From Bacillus sp. 165 (GTDB lineage: Bacteria; Bacillota; Bacilli; Bacillales; Bacillaceae_G): DNA of 64,000 nucleotides. The DNA lies in the NCBI RefSeq assembly GCF_017742235.1, contig NZ_JAGHKQ010000002.1:62001-126000 (forward strand), read 5' to 3'. The position numbers and the translations under genes are program-made. Under the pieces are notes generated by a model. That model did not search any database, was not told the DNA's origin, and worked only from the letters and a program-made list of their open reading frames with translations. Every line of letters starts with the position of its first letter. Position 1 is the stretch's first letter. This document shows positions 28,768-38,424 of this stretch, piece by piece.

Positions 28768-29174
28768 TAAATAAGTTATATCAGGTTGAAATGTATATCT
28801 TTTCCAAATGGAAGGAAGTTGTGAAAACAAGTCTTTATTAGCAAAAGTGTAGTAGAACCTGTTAGGACAGGATAGTAACTTCTATTCAATAAATTTTGGT
28901 TATATAAATATAAGCGAAAACTATTATTCATTTATAAAATTAATAGTATAAAATGAGATTATTAATTTTTAAATATATAGAATTTTTAGAAAAAGTAATT
29001 TAATAGTGAAAGAAGTAGCACACATGCCAAATCTCGACTAAAAAGAATTGAATGCTTCATGTTGGAAATCAGGAGTTTTTCTTAAACTCTTGATTTGCAG
29101 CATGAAAATCACTGATAGAGTTTAGACGGTATAGTAATAGAATGAGAGATTAGACTAGGAAGGGTGCAAAGAAC
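28768..29174. other. Long AT-rich leader of protease 2 with a conserved block
   Basis: No credible coding frame. It contains a 30-bp block at 28900-28929 that matches 25 of 30 positions of a block at 32828-32857 upstream of the 202-aa gene, a downstream TATAAAAT-rich segment, and the hairpin at 29058-29104 annotated separately. These are likely promoter and control elements for the protease. Confidence 0.5.
29058..29104. repeat. Strong 21-bp hairpin upstream of protease 2
   Basis: Inverted repeat with arms 29058-29078 and 29084-29104 around a 5-nt loop TTCTT; the outer ends are CATG, and 18 of 21 pairs are Watson-Crick with two G-T. No T run follows, so it looks like an operator or mRNA leader structure rather than a terminator. 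It ends 70 bp before the start codon. Confidence 0.75.
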
Positions 29175-32100
29175 ATGAGAAACAGAAAAAGGCTTCCATA
29201 CAAGGTATTTACAACAACAACGCTAGCTGCCATGTTATTTACGACAGCAGGATACGCGGAAGGAACAGAAGGAAATCAAAATACGGTCCCAACAACAGAG
29301 GACATGGCAAAGCAAAGACAACAAATCTTTATGGAAGTGCAAAATCAAGCTGAAACGGTCGATAAGCTCGGCTATCAAAATATGAAAGAAAACGACCTAG
29401 TAAAACCATATGCTCCGAATGATACAGTGCGCGTAATTGTAGAGGTGGAGGAGCCGTCTGTACAAGCGAAAACTTTAAAAAGCAAGCAGGCTCAGTTCAA
29501 GCAAAAACAAGATCAGATCATTGCGCAAATGTCCAAGAAAAAATCAATCACGAAGGTCAAGCATCGCTTTTATCAAGGGTTTAACGGATTCAGTATGGAT
29601 ACTGAATTTAAAAATATAAAAGAGATTCAAGAAACTCCAGGTGTTACAAATGTACATATCGCACGTACGTTCCAGCCATCTATGGGGGCAAGCAAGGAAT
29701 TAGTACAAGCTCAAAAGGTTTGGGAACAATACGGCTATCAAGGAGAAGGCTTAGTTGTAGCTGTTGTGGACTCCGGTATTGACTATACGCATCAGGATAT
29801 GACATTAACGGAAAAAGGGAAGCAAAACGAGAAGTGGACAAAAGACAGCATTCAAGGCAAGTTTGCGGAAACAGAAGTAAGTGAAGTATGGTACAGTGAC
29901 AAAGTGCCGACGGGGTATGACTGGGCAGATAATGATACAAATGTTATTCCGAGCGGGAAAAATGCAAATCCGCATGGGATGCACGTAGCGGGTACAGTCG
30001 GTGCAAATGGTAATGAAGAGAATGACGGTGTACAAGGGATTGCACCGGGCGTACAGCTGCTTGCTGAAAAAGTATTCTCTGATAATGGCGGCGGGGCGGC
30101 CGAAGATGATATTATTGCGGGCATTCAGCACGCAGTTACCATGGGTGCGGATGTCATCAATATGAGTCTAGGTTCCGATGCAGGGTTTGTTGGAGAAGAA
30201 AATGATCCAATTCAAAAAGCAATCCGCGAAGCAACAGAACAAGGGACACTTGTAGTCGTAGCGGGAGGAAACTCTGCTTACAGCACTAAGAATAATCTGT
30301 TAGCAACTGCTGCTAAGCCATATGCGGAAAACCCGGATATCGGAACGGTAGGAGAACCTGGGGTAAGCCCATATGCCTTATCTGTAGCTTCCTATGAAAA
30401 TACGAAAATCCATAGGAATACATTGGCGGAAGCCAATGGCTTACAGCTGCCGTATCAAGATCAAACGCAATATAATTTCAAGCTTTCAAAAGCACTGACA
30501 CTGGGTGAGAGCTATGAAATGGTGTATGTAGGAGAAGGAAAAACGGCAGATTTTACCGGCAAAGATGTAACGGGCAAAATTGTAGTGGCAAAACCAAATC
30601 AGCCGTATTCTTCGTATACTTATATTCAATCAGAAGCAAAAAAGAAAGGTGCCAAGGCAGTAATCCTTGTTCCGCCGAATGGTGTGGCTGACTATTCTTT
30701 CTTGTATTTCAGTACTTTATTTACTCCTGCAGCAGTAACAAACCAAGAAGCAGGAAATGCGCTCATTTCTAAACTGACAAGCGGTCAAATTGTAAAAATG
30801 CAACTATCAAAGGGTACATGGGTGGACAATCCAAATAAAAATACGATGTCGTATTTTTCATCTTTCGGAGCACCGCATACGTTAGACTTTAAACCGGAAA
30901 TTTCTGCGCCGGGCGGTAACATCTATTCTACAGTTCCAGGCAATGAATATGAGGTGATGAGCGGTACATCTATGGCAACTCCACATGTAGCGGGAGGCGC
31001 TGCGCTCATATTGCAATCGTTATATGAAAAAGGATTATCCCATTCAGAAGATACAGCATTAAAAGCGAAAATTGCATTAATGAATACATCGAAAATCGTG
31101 ATGGATCCAAAAACAAACAGCATGGTACCATATTCTCCGCGTGTACAAGGTTCCGGCTTAATGCAAATTCAAAATGCGATTCACACACCAGCTATTATCA
31201 CGAACCACAAGGCACCGCTGGAGCAAGCGGGATCGGTGGCATTAAAGGAAATTAAGGATAGCGCGGTAACGTTTACGCTGGATTTAGAAGCATTTGAAGA
31301 TATTGACGTGAAGAATTTAGAGTATAACGTGTTTGTGGATGTATTGACAGATGGTACAGAAACAAAAGAATTCGACCTCGATAATGATGGGCAAACGGAG
31401 CAAAAAGATTATTTAACCTTAACAAGCAAACGCCCAGACGGTGTCTTTACTTTTGTGAACGGTGAAAAAGTAACAGATAAGCAAGGAGCATCAGTAAAAG
31501 TGAAGCCAGGACAAAAGAAGAAAGTAGAGGTAACGATACTGCTTCCGAAGAGCTTTAAGGATAATATGTTCCTAGAAGGGTTTGTACGACTTGAGCCAAC
31601 AGAGAAAAATAAGGATGTGGCAGTACCGTTGACAATGCCGTACATGGGCTTCCACGGCAAGTGGGATAGCTTACAAAACCTTGACCCTGCGCCATGGGAG
31701 AAGGGTAAATTCTTAGGATACACAGTACTTTGGAATGATGAGCCGTTTTCTACAGGTACATTACCATTAGGGTATAACTCCCAAACAGGAACCTTTAATA
31801 CGGATCGAATTGGAATTTCTCCAAACTCTTTCTACCCAGGAGTATTCCCGACATTCACGACGCTTCGTAACTTGGACAAGACAGAAATGTATGTGGAAAA
31901 TCAACAAGGAAAAATGGTTCGTTATCTTGGTGACTTTAGTGAATATACAGGTCAGCCGTGGAAGTTCCGTAAAAATATTATGTCCTATGGCAATTATATG
32001 GTTAACGGATACTTATGGGATGTAAAAGATCAAAACGGACAAGTTGTTAAGGATGGTTCATACAACTTTGTTATTAAAACAACACTTGATTATAAAAATG

Positions 32101-32693
32101 CAAAGCCTCAGGTAGTGAAGCTTCCAGTGAAGGTGGACTCTGTTCCTCCTGTTGTGTCTGATATTCAAGTGCAGCCAAAAGACGGTAAATATGAAATTTC
32201 TTTCAAGGCAGCAGATAATGAAAATGGCGCTGGTTATGAAGGGGCAATCGTATGGTATAATGGCAACAAATACACGTCTACAAAGCCGGGAGAAACGTCT
32301 GTGCTTGTAAAAGAAGAGCCGAAGAGCGTTGTCGTAATGGGAATCGATTATGTGAAGAACGTAAGCTATAAGGTGTGGGGAGATTCTTCCAATATTAGCC
32401 CAGATATGCTTGTACCTAACTTTATGGTGTATCCAAATACAAAGGTTAATGCAAGCCGTCCTGCTAAGATTGTTGGATTTGCCAATACTCGTGTAAACTG
32501 GACAATAAACATTACAGACGAAAATGGCAAGGTTGTAGAACATACGGTAATTGACAATGAGCATGAAATTCACTTGAGCTGGGCGCCTGATGCGAACCTT
32601 CCAAGCGGTACGTATACCGTAACTGCTGATGCGGTAGATAAGCAAGGCTTTAAAGTATCCATGAGACCAACAACAATAACAGTAGTACAGTAA
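29175..32693 (+). CDS. Secreted subtilase of lactocepin/C5a-peptidase type (protease 2)
   Basis: A 1172-aa S8 protease. The signal peptide is about 1-28 (RNRKRLPYK, hydrophobic core, GYA-EG). A propeptide reaches about residue 165. Triad: D199 (VVDSGIDYTHQDM), H270 in HGMHVAG and S599 (SGTSMATPHVAG). Met in HGMHVAG rather than Thr is characteristic of the lactocepin and C5a-peptidase branch. A PA domain is inserted (about 420-555), and Fn3-like modules follow (about 680-1170). There is no dockerin, LPxTG anchor or S-layer domain, so it should be released. ATG follows AGGAAGGGTG. It is not a close paralogue of the two flanking proteases. A strong terminator follows. Confidence 0.92.
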   Translation: MRNRKRLPYKVFTTTTLAAMLFTTAGYAEGTEGNQNTVPTTEDMAKQRQQIFMEVQNQAETVDKLGYQNMKENDLVKPYAPNDTVRVIVEVEEPSVQAKTLKSKQAQFKQKQDQIIAQMSKKKSITKVKHRFYQGFNGFSMDTEFKNIKEIQETPGVTNVHIARTFQPSMGASKELVQAQKVWEQYGYQGEGLVVAVVDSGIDYTHQDMTLTEKGKQNEKWTKDSIQGKFAETEVSEVWYSDKVPTGYDWADNDTNVIPSGKNANPHGMHVAGTVGANGNEENDGVQGIAPGVQLLAEKVFSDNGGGAAEDDIIAGIQHAVTMGADVINMSLGSDAGFVGEENDPIQKAIREATEQGTLVVVAGGNSAYSTKNNLLATAAKPYAENPDIGTVGEPGVSPYALSVASYENTKIHRNTLAEANGLQLPYQDQTQYNFKLSKALTLGESYEMVYVGEGKTADFTGKDVTGKIVVAKPNQPYSSYTYIQSEAKKKGAKAVILVPPNGVADYSFLYFSTLFTPAAVTNQEAGNALISKLTSGQIVKMQLSKGTWVDNPNKNTMSYFSSFGAPHTLDFKPEISAPGGNIYSTVPGNEYEVMSGTSMATPHVAGGAALILQSLYEKGLSHSEDTALKAKIALMNTSKIVMDPKTNSMVPYSPRVQGSGLMQIQNAIHTPAIITNHKAPLEQAGSVALKEIKDSAVTFTLDLEAFEDIDVKNLEYNVFVDVLTDGTETKEFDLDNDGQTEQKDYLTLTSKRPDGVFTFVNGEKVTDKQGASVKVKPGQKKKVEVTILLPKSFKDNMFLEGFVRLEPTEKNKDVAVPLTMPYMGFHGKWDSLQNLDPAPWEKGKFLGYTVLWNDEPFSTGTLPLGYNSQTGTFNTDRIGISPNSFYPGVFPTFTTLRNLDKTEMYVENQQGKMVRYLGDFSEYTGQPWKFRKNIMSYGNYMVNGYLWDVKDQNGQVVKDGSYNFVIKTTLDYKNAKPQVVKLPVKVDSVPPVVSDIQVQPKDGKYEISFKAADNENGAGYEGAIVWYNGNKYTSTKPGETSVLVKEEPKSVVVMGIDYVKNVSYKVWGDSSNISPDMLVPNFMVYPNTKVNASRPAKIVGFANTRVNWTINITDENGKVVEHTVIDNEHEIHLSWAPDANLPSGTYTVTADAVDKQGFKVSMRPTTITVVQ

Positions 32694-32700
32694 TAATCAT

Positions 32701-32738
32701 AAAAAAGCCGATCTTCTTCTGGAAGTTCGGCTTTTTTA
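32701..32738 (+). terminator. Terminator of protease 2
   Basis: AAAAAAGCCGA and TCGGCTTTTTT arms with an additional inner pairing and a T6 tail. Confidence 0.9.
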
Positions 32739-33172
32739 ATCGGAGTTATTTATGATTTTATGTATTTCATCTAACCGTTACCGTTTTCCCTCGGTGCATA
32801 TTTAAAATTCCATTCTATACAAATATCTTATATAACTATAAACAAAACTTATTATTCGAGGTTAAAAATAAATTGTATAATAATTACATACTTTTATAAA
32901 ATTATGAAATTTTGGAAAAATAATGATTCTTTTGGAAGTGATGGCGTATACTACGTTGGATAGAATGATATTTGAATGACGGATTCAAAAAAATATGGGT
33001 TACTATACATTCTATCAATATTTCCATTTTATAAATATAATATTGTTTAAATTTATCAACTTATTGAGTGGGTTGGCGTATTTTCATAAGCTAAGTTGAC
33101 GGAAATGCATTGCGTCATTAATTATGTCGTGAAAACAAGTAGAACTTGTATAGATGATATGGGGGAGTAACA
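32739..33172. other. AT-rich leader of the 202-aa gene
   Basis: No credible coding frame. The block 32828-32857 (starting TTATATAACTATAAAC) repeats the one upstream of protease 2 at 28900-28929. A 12-mer GTGAAAACAAGT near 33129 also occurs near 28822. Possibly the two genes share a regulator. Confidence 0.45.
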
Positions 33173-33781
33173 TTGGCAGGGTACCAACAAATTCAAACTT
33201 ACATTACAAATATGGACAGCAATCGTTTTGACCGTGTACTCCAAACATGTAAACAAATTTTGCAAAAGACAACGTTATTAGGTGCGGATATAGAAAAATG
33301 GATAGGTGATATTACATGGTCGACTGATGACGAGGGATTGTTCTTAATAAATTCTCCAGTATGCAGTCCGACTTTTGACTTAGGTGAGGAAAGCGGAAAG
33401 ATAAAAGCAGCTTTGAGCATGTTTCAATGGAAAAAAGTGAACTGCAGAAATGTACCAGAGTGCTGGATTGAATTATCGTTTTGCTTGAAAAGTGAATTAA
33501 CAGATGAGGAACTTTGCAGGATGTACAGTGCTGAAATCGAAGCTGTTATGCTGCAGCTTAGCCAAACATTCCAAGAAACAGGAGTTTACTTAACAAATGT
33601 ATTGCAAGATGGAGAACCTTTTGAAGGGCTTATAATGAACAACAATGATAAGCTGTGGGATTTTCAATCAGCTTTTATTCCGAATGCTCTTATTTCGCAA
33701 TATCAACATATACCTGTACATTTTGATACTTGCGTATTTTCGCATGGAATCAGCATCAAGAAAAAGCCGATTGTCTTGTAG
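33173..33781 (+). CDS. Unrecognised cysteine-containing protein, 202 aa, inside the protease cluster
   Basis: TTG start at 33173, preceded by a GGGGGAG site; 202 aa ending VFSHGISIKKKPIVL. There is no signal peptide or membrane helix, so it is probably cytoplasmic. Seven cysteines are present (for example SPVCSPTF, NCRNVPECW, LSFCLK), unusual for Bacillus secreted proteins but fine for a cytosolic one. The composition suggests a mixed alpha/beta fold with W/F-rich strands. It is followed after 240 bp by protease 3, with a terminator-like hairpin between. I do not recognise a family; a regulatory or chaperone-like link to the proteases is only suggested by position and the shared upstream block. 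Confidence 0.7.
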   Translation: MAGYQQIQTYITNMDSNRFDRVLQTCKQILQKTTLLGADIEKWIGDITWSTDDEGLFLINSPVCSPTFDLGEESGKIKAALSMFQWKKVNCRNVPECWIELSFCLKSELTDEELCRMYSAEIEAVMLQLSQTFQETGVYLTNVLQDGEPFEGLIMNNNDKLWDFQSAFIPNALISQYQHIPVHFDTCVFSHGISIKKKPIVL

Positions 33782-33962
33782 ATTGTATAAAGTAAGGATA
33801 ATCACCATACCCTTACTCAACTTCGGATACGGGATGATAAAACATAGAAAAAGGAGTGATGACGAATGAAGACATAACAGCAACATGTCAATTCGTACAA
33901 ACATATAAAATAAAAGGAGGCAGGCAAGAGAGAGAAAATTAATAGAAAAAGGTTTTACAGGG

Positions 33963-33996
33963 ACAGCATGAGAGAGGATGCTGTTGTGATTTTTTT
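33963..33996 (+). terminator. Probable terminator or attenuator before protease 3
   Basis: ACAGCAT/ATGCTGT 7-bp stem with 8-nt loop followed after TGTGA-like spacer by T7. It lies between the 202-aa gene and the protease 3 ribosome site. Confidence 0.6.
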
Positions 33997-34024
33997 GAAT
34001 ATTCAAAAAGAAAAGAGGGGTTAT

Positions 34025-37000
34025 ATGAAAAAATCAAATAAACGAGTAATGGGGAAAGTTGTCAAAGGGTCTGCCGCAGCTGCTCTTTCCATCGGGATAT
34101 TATTTCCTCCATTTCAAAGCGGGTTTATACCTGTCACAGCTGCTACAAATGCATCAGCCCAAGATATTTTGGCTTCTCTAACAAAAGAGCAGCGAGAAGC
34201 CCTTGCTAAATTGCAAGTGGCAGATGAGCGTTATGGGCTGCAAGGGTTTGATGAAAAGGAATTAAAGAGTGATAATGAAGTATCTGTAATTGTCGAGTTT
34301 AAGTCCAAACCTGGAAAGGCTGCAGTGCTTGATGCTGCTTGGAAAGGTAAGTCATTGACTGTGGCACAAGCACATAAAAAGGTAGAAGAAGAGCAGGCTG
34401 CATTTCAAAATGATGTAAAGAACATCCTGCCATCTTCTCAAAAAAGCAAAAAATCCAATCACAGCATCACACGTGTTTATAAAACAGCATTCAACGGTGT
34501 TTCTATGAAACTACCTGCTAATGAAGTAGAGAACCTTCTTCAATCAGATGTGGTAAAAGCAGTGTACAAAAATGTGACCGTGAAAGTAGAACCGCCTCTA
34601 AATACAGACTCCACGGCGGAAGAGGGCTCTCCGAGCATGATGGAAAGCGTGTCGTTTCTTGAGGTGGACAAGCTTCATAAGGAAGGGTATACGGGTAAAG
34701 GTGTTAAAGTTGCGGTCATCGATACGGGTATTGACTACAATCATCCGGATTTAAAAGATGTCTTTAAAGGCGGATATGATTTTGTCAATAATGACAATGA
34801 TCCTATGGAAACGACATATGAGGATTGGGAAAAATCAGGGGCACCTAAATTTGATGATGGTGGAAATCCTTTTTTTACAAGCCACGGTACTCATGTTTCA
34901 GGGACGGTTGCCGGTCAAGGGAAAAATTCCAGCGGCGGTGGATCAGTAACAGGAATTGCACCTGATGCAGAGTTGTACGTATATAAAGTATTAGGACCAT
35001 ACGGTGCTGGCGGTATGGAAAATATTATTGCAGGTGTCGATCAAGCAGTTAAGGATAATATGGATGTGATGAACCTATCGTTAGGAGGAGCTATTAACGA
35101 CCCATTCTATCCGGTAAGCTTAGCTGTTGATTACGCTGTTCTTAGTGGTGTAACTGCAGTCGTTTCTGCTGGAAACAACGGACGAGCAGGATCGTCTACG
35201 ATTGGGACTCCTGGTGCTGCCGCATTAGCACTGACTGTAGGGGCAAGCAGTAATCCAATATCCGTAGTGAAGTATACAGGGAAGCTAGAAGGAGTCAATA
35301 CGGATTATAATTTGAGCACTACTTATAGTGATTTTCTGACAAATCTTCAAACATTCGATGGACAAACATTAGAAATTGTTGATTTGGGAAATGGACTAGA
35401 CACAGATTACAGTGGTAAGGATGTAAACGGCAAGGTAGTTCTTATAAGCCAGTCAGTGATTGGGACACAAACTAAGGTTTTATATGCGAAAAATCATGGA
35501 GCTCGTGCTGTACTTGTATATAATAACAGAGCAAATGAAGGCCCTCTCGACTATATAAGAGATGATAAGCGTTTTATCCCAACATTTTCAATGAGTTTAG
35601 AACAAGGTTTAGAGTTCAAACAGCAATTGGCTGCAGGACATAACAAGTTTACGTTTACCAATTTTAAACAAACATATACAAAGGGGGATTTGCTGGCAGA
35701 CTTCAGCTCGCGCGGACCAACTCGAAAAAACTATGATATGAAACCAGAAGTTACGGCACCTGGGGTGAGAATTTTATCCACTATTCCAGCTTATGTGCTA
35801 GATCCTGAGCATCCGGATGATTATCATTTGGCGTATGACCGGAATTCTGGGACATCGATGGCGGCTCCTCATGTCACAGGTATTGCTGCATTGCTTTTGC
35901 AAGCGAATCCAGATTTTGAGCCAGCAGATGTAAAATCAATTTTGATGAATACAGCTGAACCATTAAATGGAGAGTATAGTGTATTTGATGTGGGAGCCGG
36001 CCGTGTAGCACCATATAAAGCAATTCACAGCGGAATGGAAATCCAAGTACAGGACGAAACCACAATTCCTATGAACGGTGAAGACATTATTATGAAAGAG
36101 GAAACAGGCGGGCTTGCTTTTGGCATGCAGTATGCGGGTGAAGAGCTGAAAATTAAGAAACAAATAAAGTTGGAAAACCTTGAAAAGAAAACAAAGCTGT
36201 TTCACGTGGAAGTAGAGTACCAAACTGGGGTAAAGGGCTCTCTTGATGCAAAGGCAGATAAGGTTAAGTTAGATGTGGATCCTCTTGTGCAGGTTAAAGG
36301 AAATAAAACTGAAAAAATGAATGTGACACTTAAACTGCCGAGTACAACACATGCAGGAATCTATGAAGGACACATTATTGTGACCAACATGGTAGATAAG
36401 AAAGAGCAATACCGCATTCCATTTAGCGTTCGAACATTTGAAGAAGGATTTAACCTTACACAACTTTCTACTAATGCTATTTCGCCAATTTATTTGCATC
36501 AAAAAGCAGACTATAGATCTAACACTTATGCTAATTTCTATTTGAACTTTAAATCACCGATGAAATATATGGATTTGATTTTAGTAGACGGAAAAACAGA
36601 GCAAGAGCTTGGATGGATAGGTGCGATTACTTTAGAAAGTTTATCTGAAGATGTTAGCTATAATATTTCACGTGCCTTTGAAGGAGCCTACCATACGTTT
36701 ACTGGAAATGCGGAGAAGCCGATTGCTTCTGCAATTAGTTATGCGGAACCTGGCCACTATAAAATTAAAGCTATCGGTACAAGCGCACGAGACAAAGTGA
36801 TCACAAGTTATGTAGATGTGTTTGTCGATAATCACAGTCCAAACATTACGACTTCATTTGATAACAATCAATCTCCTGTTATTGAATATAAGTCTGGACA
36901 AACTACTATGCCTTTAGACGTAAAGGTAATAGATGATGAATTGGAGCAAGTGATGGCTGAAGGTGTGGATTTCACCCACTCTTTGAATACCGTCAATTAT

Positions 37001-38128
37001 TCTATTAATGGAAACTTTAACCCTGTTATTCCTGTTGAGGCTGATGGTACATTAAAGATGACAGTACCGATAAACGAAAGCAGCTCTTTGATGAAATACA
37101 GCATATACGGCATGGATTGGGCAAAGAATTCAAGTGTAGTGAAGACATTCTATTTTGCTAAAGAAGGTACGCCATACGGATATATTAAGTCTGATAAATC
37201 CAAGGCAAAGATGGGCGACACTGTATCTGCTACATTAGTATTTAATAATGTGGCACAGCTGAAGAGTGCAGAATGGACACTGAATAACCTTGCGAAGTAT
37301 TTTGATATAGTAGATGTGCAGCCAACTAATGAGCTGTTATCCTACGGCACTGCCCAGGTGACAAAAGAAACGGTTGGAAACAATGCAAAAGTGAAGCTGA
37401 ACATTAACGAAACGAAAGAAGTAAGCGGGAACATTCCTGCTGTCAATTTGACATTAAAGGTGAAGGATTCTGCCTTTACGTTAAGTGCACCTGTTACTTC
37501 TACAGCTACGTATACAAATGCAGCGGGAACACAAGCATCTCTTCCTTCTGCTGGTATAGATTGGGTAATTGAACCTACCTTCTCTGAAGTATATGGTTTA
37601 CTAAGAGGTAGCAGCAGCCTTATATTTGCTGTAGATTGGACAAAAGTTGGTGCATCAATACAAATGATTGATATGTACGGCAATAGGTATGATGGTTCAG
37701 CTTCTCTTGATCGTTACGGAAATTATCGTATTTCTAAGTTACCGTTGAGAAATCACCCATTTACGTGGGAATTGAACGTGCCGGGCCATTTTGTAGTGAA
37801 ACATCAAGTTTTAGCGGGAGTAGATATAGGGGACGTTGTGTCAGGGCAGCTTGTGTATAAATCCTTTTATTCTCTTGTTGGAGGAGACGTAAACCAAGAC
37901 GATGTAATTGACATCATGGATGCGTTAGCAATTCAAGCAGCTTGGGGTACAGCGAATCGAAATGCGGATATTAACTTTGATGGAATTGTAGATGGGAAAG
38001 ATATGCAGCTTGTTGTTACAAACTATCTGAAGCAAAACACTGACGCAGCTAATTCTCCAGCGCCAGTACAGCAGCATAATGGCAAAGTGTTAGAAGATAT
38101 TTTAAAGGAATTAGGGCTTTCAGCTTAA
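34025..38128 (+). CDS. Secreted Vpr-like subtilase with PA insert and C-terminal dockerin-like repeat (protease 3)
   Basis: A 1367-aa paralogue of protease 1 with the same domain order and almost the same length. ATG 34025 follows AAAGAGGGG; an upstream in-frame start at 33968 would precede a good signal peptide with a poor extension. Signal peptide about 1-40, propeptide to about 200, triad D233 (VIDTGIDYNHPDL), H290 (SHGTHVSG) and S611 (SGTSMAAPHVTG), PA insert about 440-555, then Fn3-like and cohesin-fold-like beta-sandwich modules. The dockerin-like end has DVNQDDVIDIMDA and DINFDGIVDGKDM, then the tail EDILKELGLSA. It is clearly diverged from protease 1, so the duplication is not recent. 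Confidence 0.93.
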   Translation: MKKSNKRVMGKVVKGSAAAALSIGILFPPFQSGFIPVTAATNASAQDILASLTKEQREALAKLQVADERYGLQGFDEKELKSDNEVSVIVEFKSKPGKAAVLDAAWKGKSLTVAQAHKKVEEEQAAFQNDVKNILPSSQKSKKSNHSITRVYKTAFNGVSMKLPANEVENLLQSDVVKAVYKNVTVKVEPPLNTDSTAEEGSPSMMESVSFLEVDKLHKEGYTGKGVKVAVIDTGIDYNHPDLKDVFKGGYDFVNNDNDPMETTYEDWEKSGAPKFDDGGNPFFTSHGTHVSGTVAGQGKNSSGGGSVTGIAPDAELYVYKVLGPYGAGGMENIIAGVDQAVKDNMDVMNLSLGGAINDPFYPVSLAVDYAVLSGVTAVVSAGNNGRAGSSTIGTPGAAALALTVGASSNPISVVKYTGKLEGVNTDYNLSTTYSDFLTNLQTFDGQTLEIVDLGNGLDTDYSGKDVNGKVVLISQSVIGTQTKVLYAKNHGARAVLVYNNRANEGPLDYIRDDKRFIPTFSMSLEQGLEFKQQLAAGHNKFTFTNFKQTYTKGDLLADFSSRGPTRKNYDMKPEVTAPGVRILSTIPAYVLDPEHPDDYHLAYDRNSGTSMAAPHVTGIAALLLQANPDFEPADVKSILMNTAEPLNGEYSVFDVGAGRVAPYKAIHSGMEIQVQDETTIPMNGEDIIMKEETGGLAFGMQYAGEELKIKKQIKLENLEKKTKLFHVEVEYQTGVKGSLDAKADKVKLDVDPLVQVKGNKTEKMNVTLKLPSTTHAGIYEGHIIVTNMVDKKEQYRIPFSVRTFEEGFNLTQLSTNAISPIYLHQKADYRSNTYANFYLNFKSPMKYMDLILVDGKTEQELGWIGAITLESLSEDVSYNISRAFEGAYHTFTGNAEKPIASAISYAEPGHYKIKAIGTSARDKVITSYVDVFVDNHSPNITTSFDNNQSPVIEYKSGQTTMPLDVKVIDDELEQVMAEGVDFTHSLNTVNYSINGNFNPVIPVEADGTLKMTVPINESSSLMKYSIYGMDWAKNSSVVKTFYFAKEGTPYGYIKSDKSKAKMGDTVSATLVFNNVAQLKSAEWTLNNLAKYFDIVDVQPTNELLSYGTAQVTKETVGNNAKVKLNINETKEVSGNIPAVNLTLKVKDSAFTLSAPVTSTATYTNAAGTQASLPSAGIDWVIEPTFSEVYGLLRGSSSLIFAVDWTKVGASIQMIDMYGNRYDGSASLDRYGNYRISKLPLRNHPFTWELNVPGHFVVKHQVLAGVDIGDVVSGQLVYKSFYSLVGGDVNQDDVIDIMDALAIQAAWGTANRNADINFDGIVDGKDMQLVVTNYLKQNTDAANSPAPVQQHNGKVLEDILKELGLSA

Positions 38129-38135
38129 TGATTGG

Positions 38136-38172
38136 AAAAAAGGGTATCACCAAATCGGTGGTATCCTTTTTT
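38136..38172 (+). terminator. Terminator of protease 3
   Basis: 16-bp stem (AAAAAAGGGTATCACC with two G-T pairs), 5-nt loop and T6. Confidence 0.92.
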
Positions 38173-38424
38173 AGTAGATAAAGAAAACATAATCTGTCCA
38201 TGTATGCTTCATGCCAAATGTATATCCAGACTATGTGACTCTTTTTATCTTTATATAAATAGTTATCTTCCTCCGCAATTTGTCCATATCAATCTGTCCG
38301 CACATTCATATGATAAAATGATTCGAGAAATGAAGCTCCTGCCAGTTTGTACAATATACGCTGAATGTTATCTTTGAGTAATGTCCTTCATCAGTTTGCC
38401 TATAGTAATAGGAGAGGTGAGAGT

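Noticed and set aside
32058..32645. 195-codon minus-strand open frame inside protease 2
   Set aside because: Fully antisense to a well-supported domain, no ribosome site and no recognisable domain; it is a codon-bias shadow.
38132..38377. 81-codon plus-strand frame after protease 3
   Set aside because: It begins inside the terminator stem, lacks a ribosome site and has a composition unlike real genes here.
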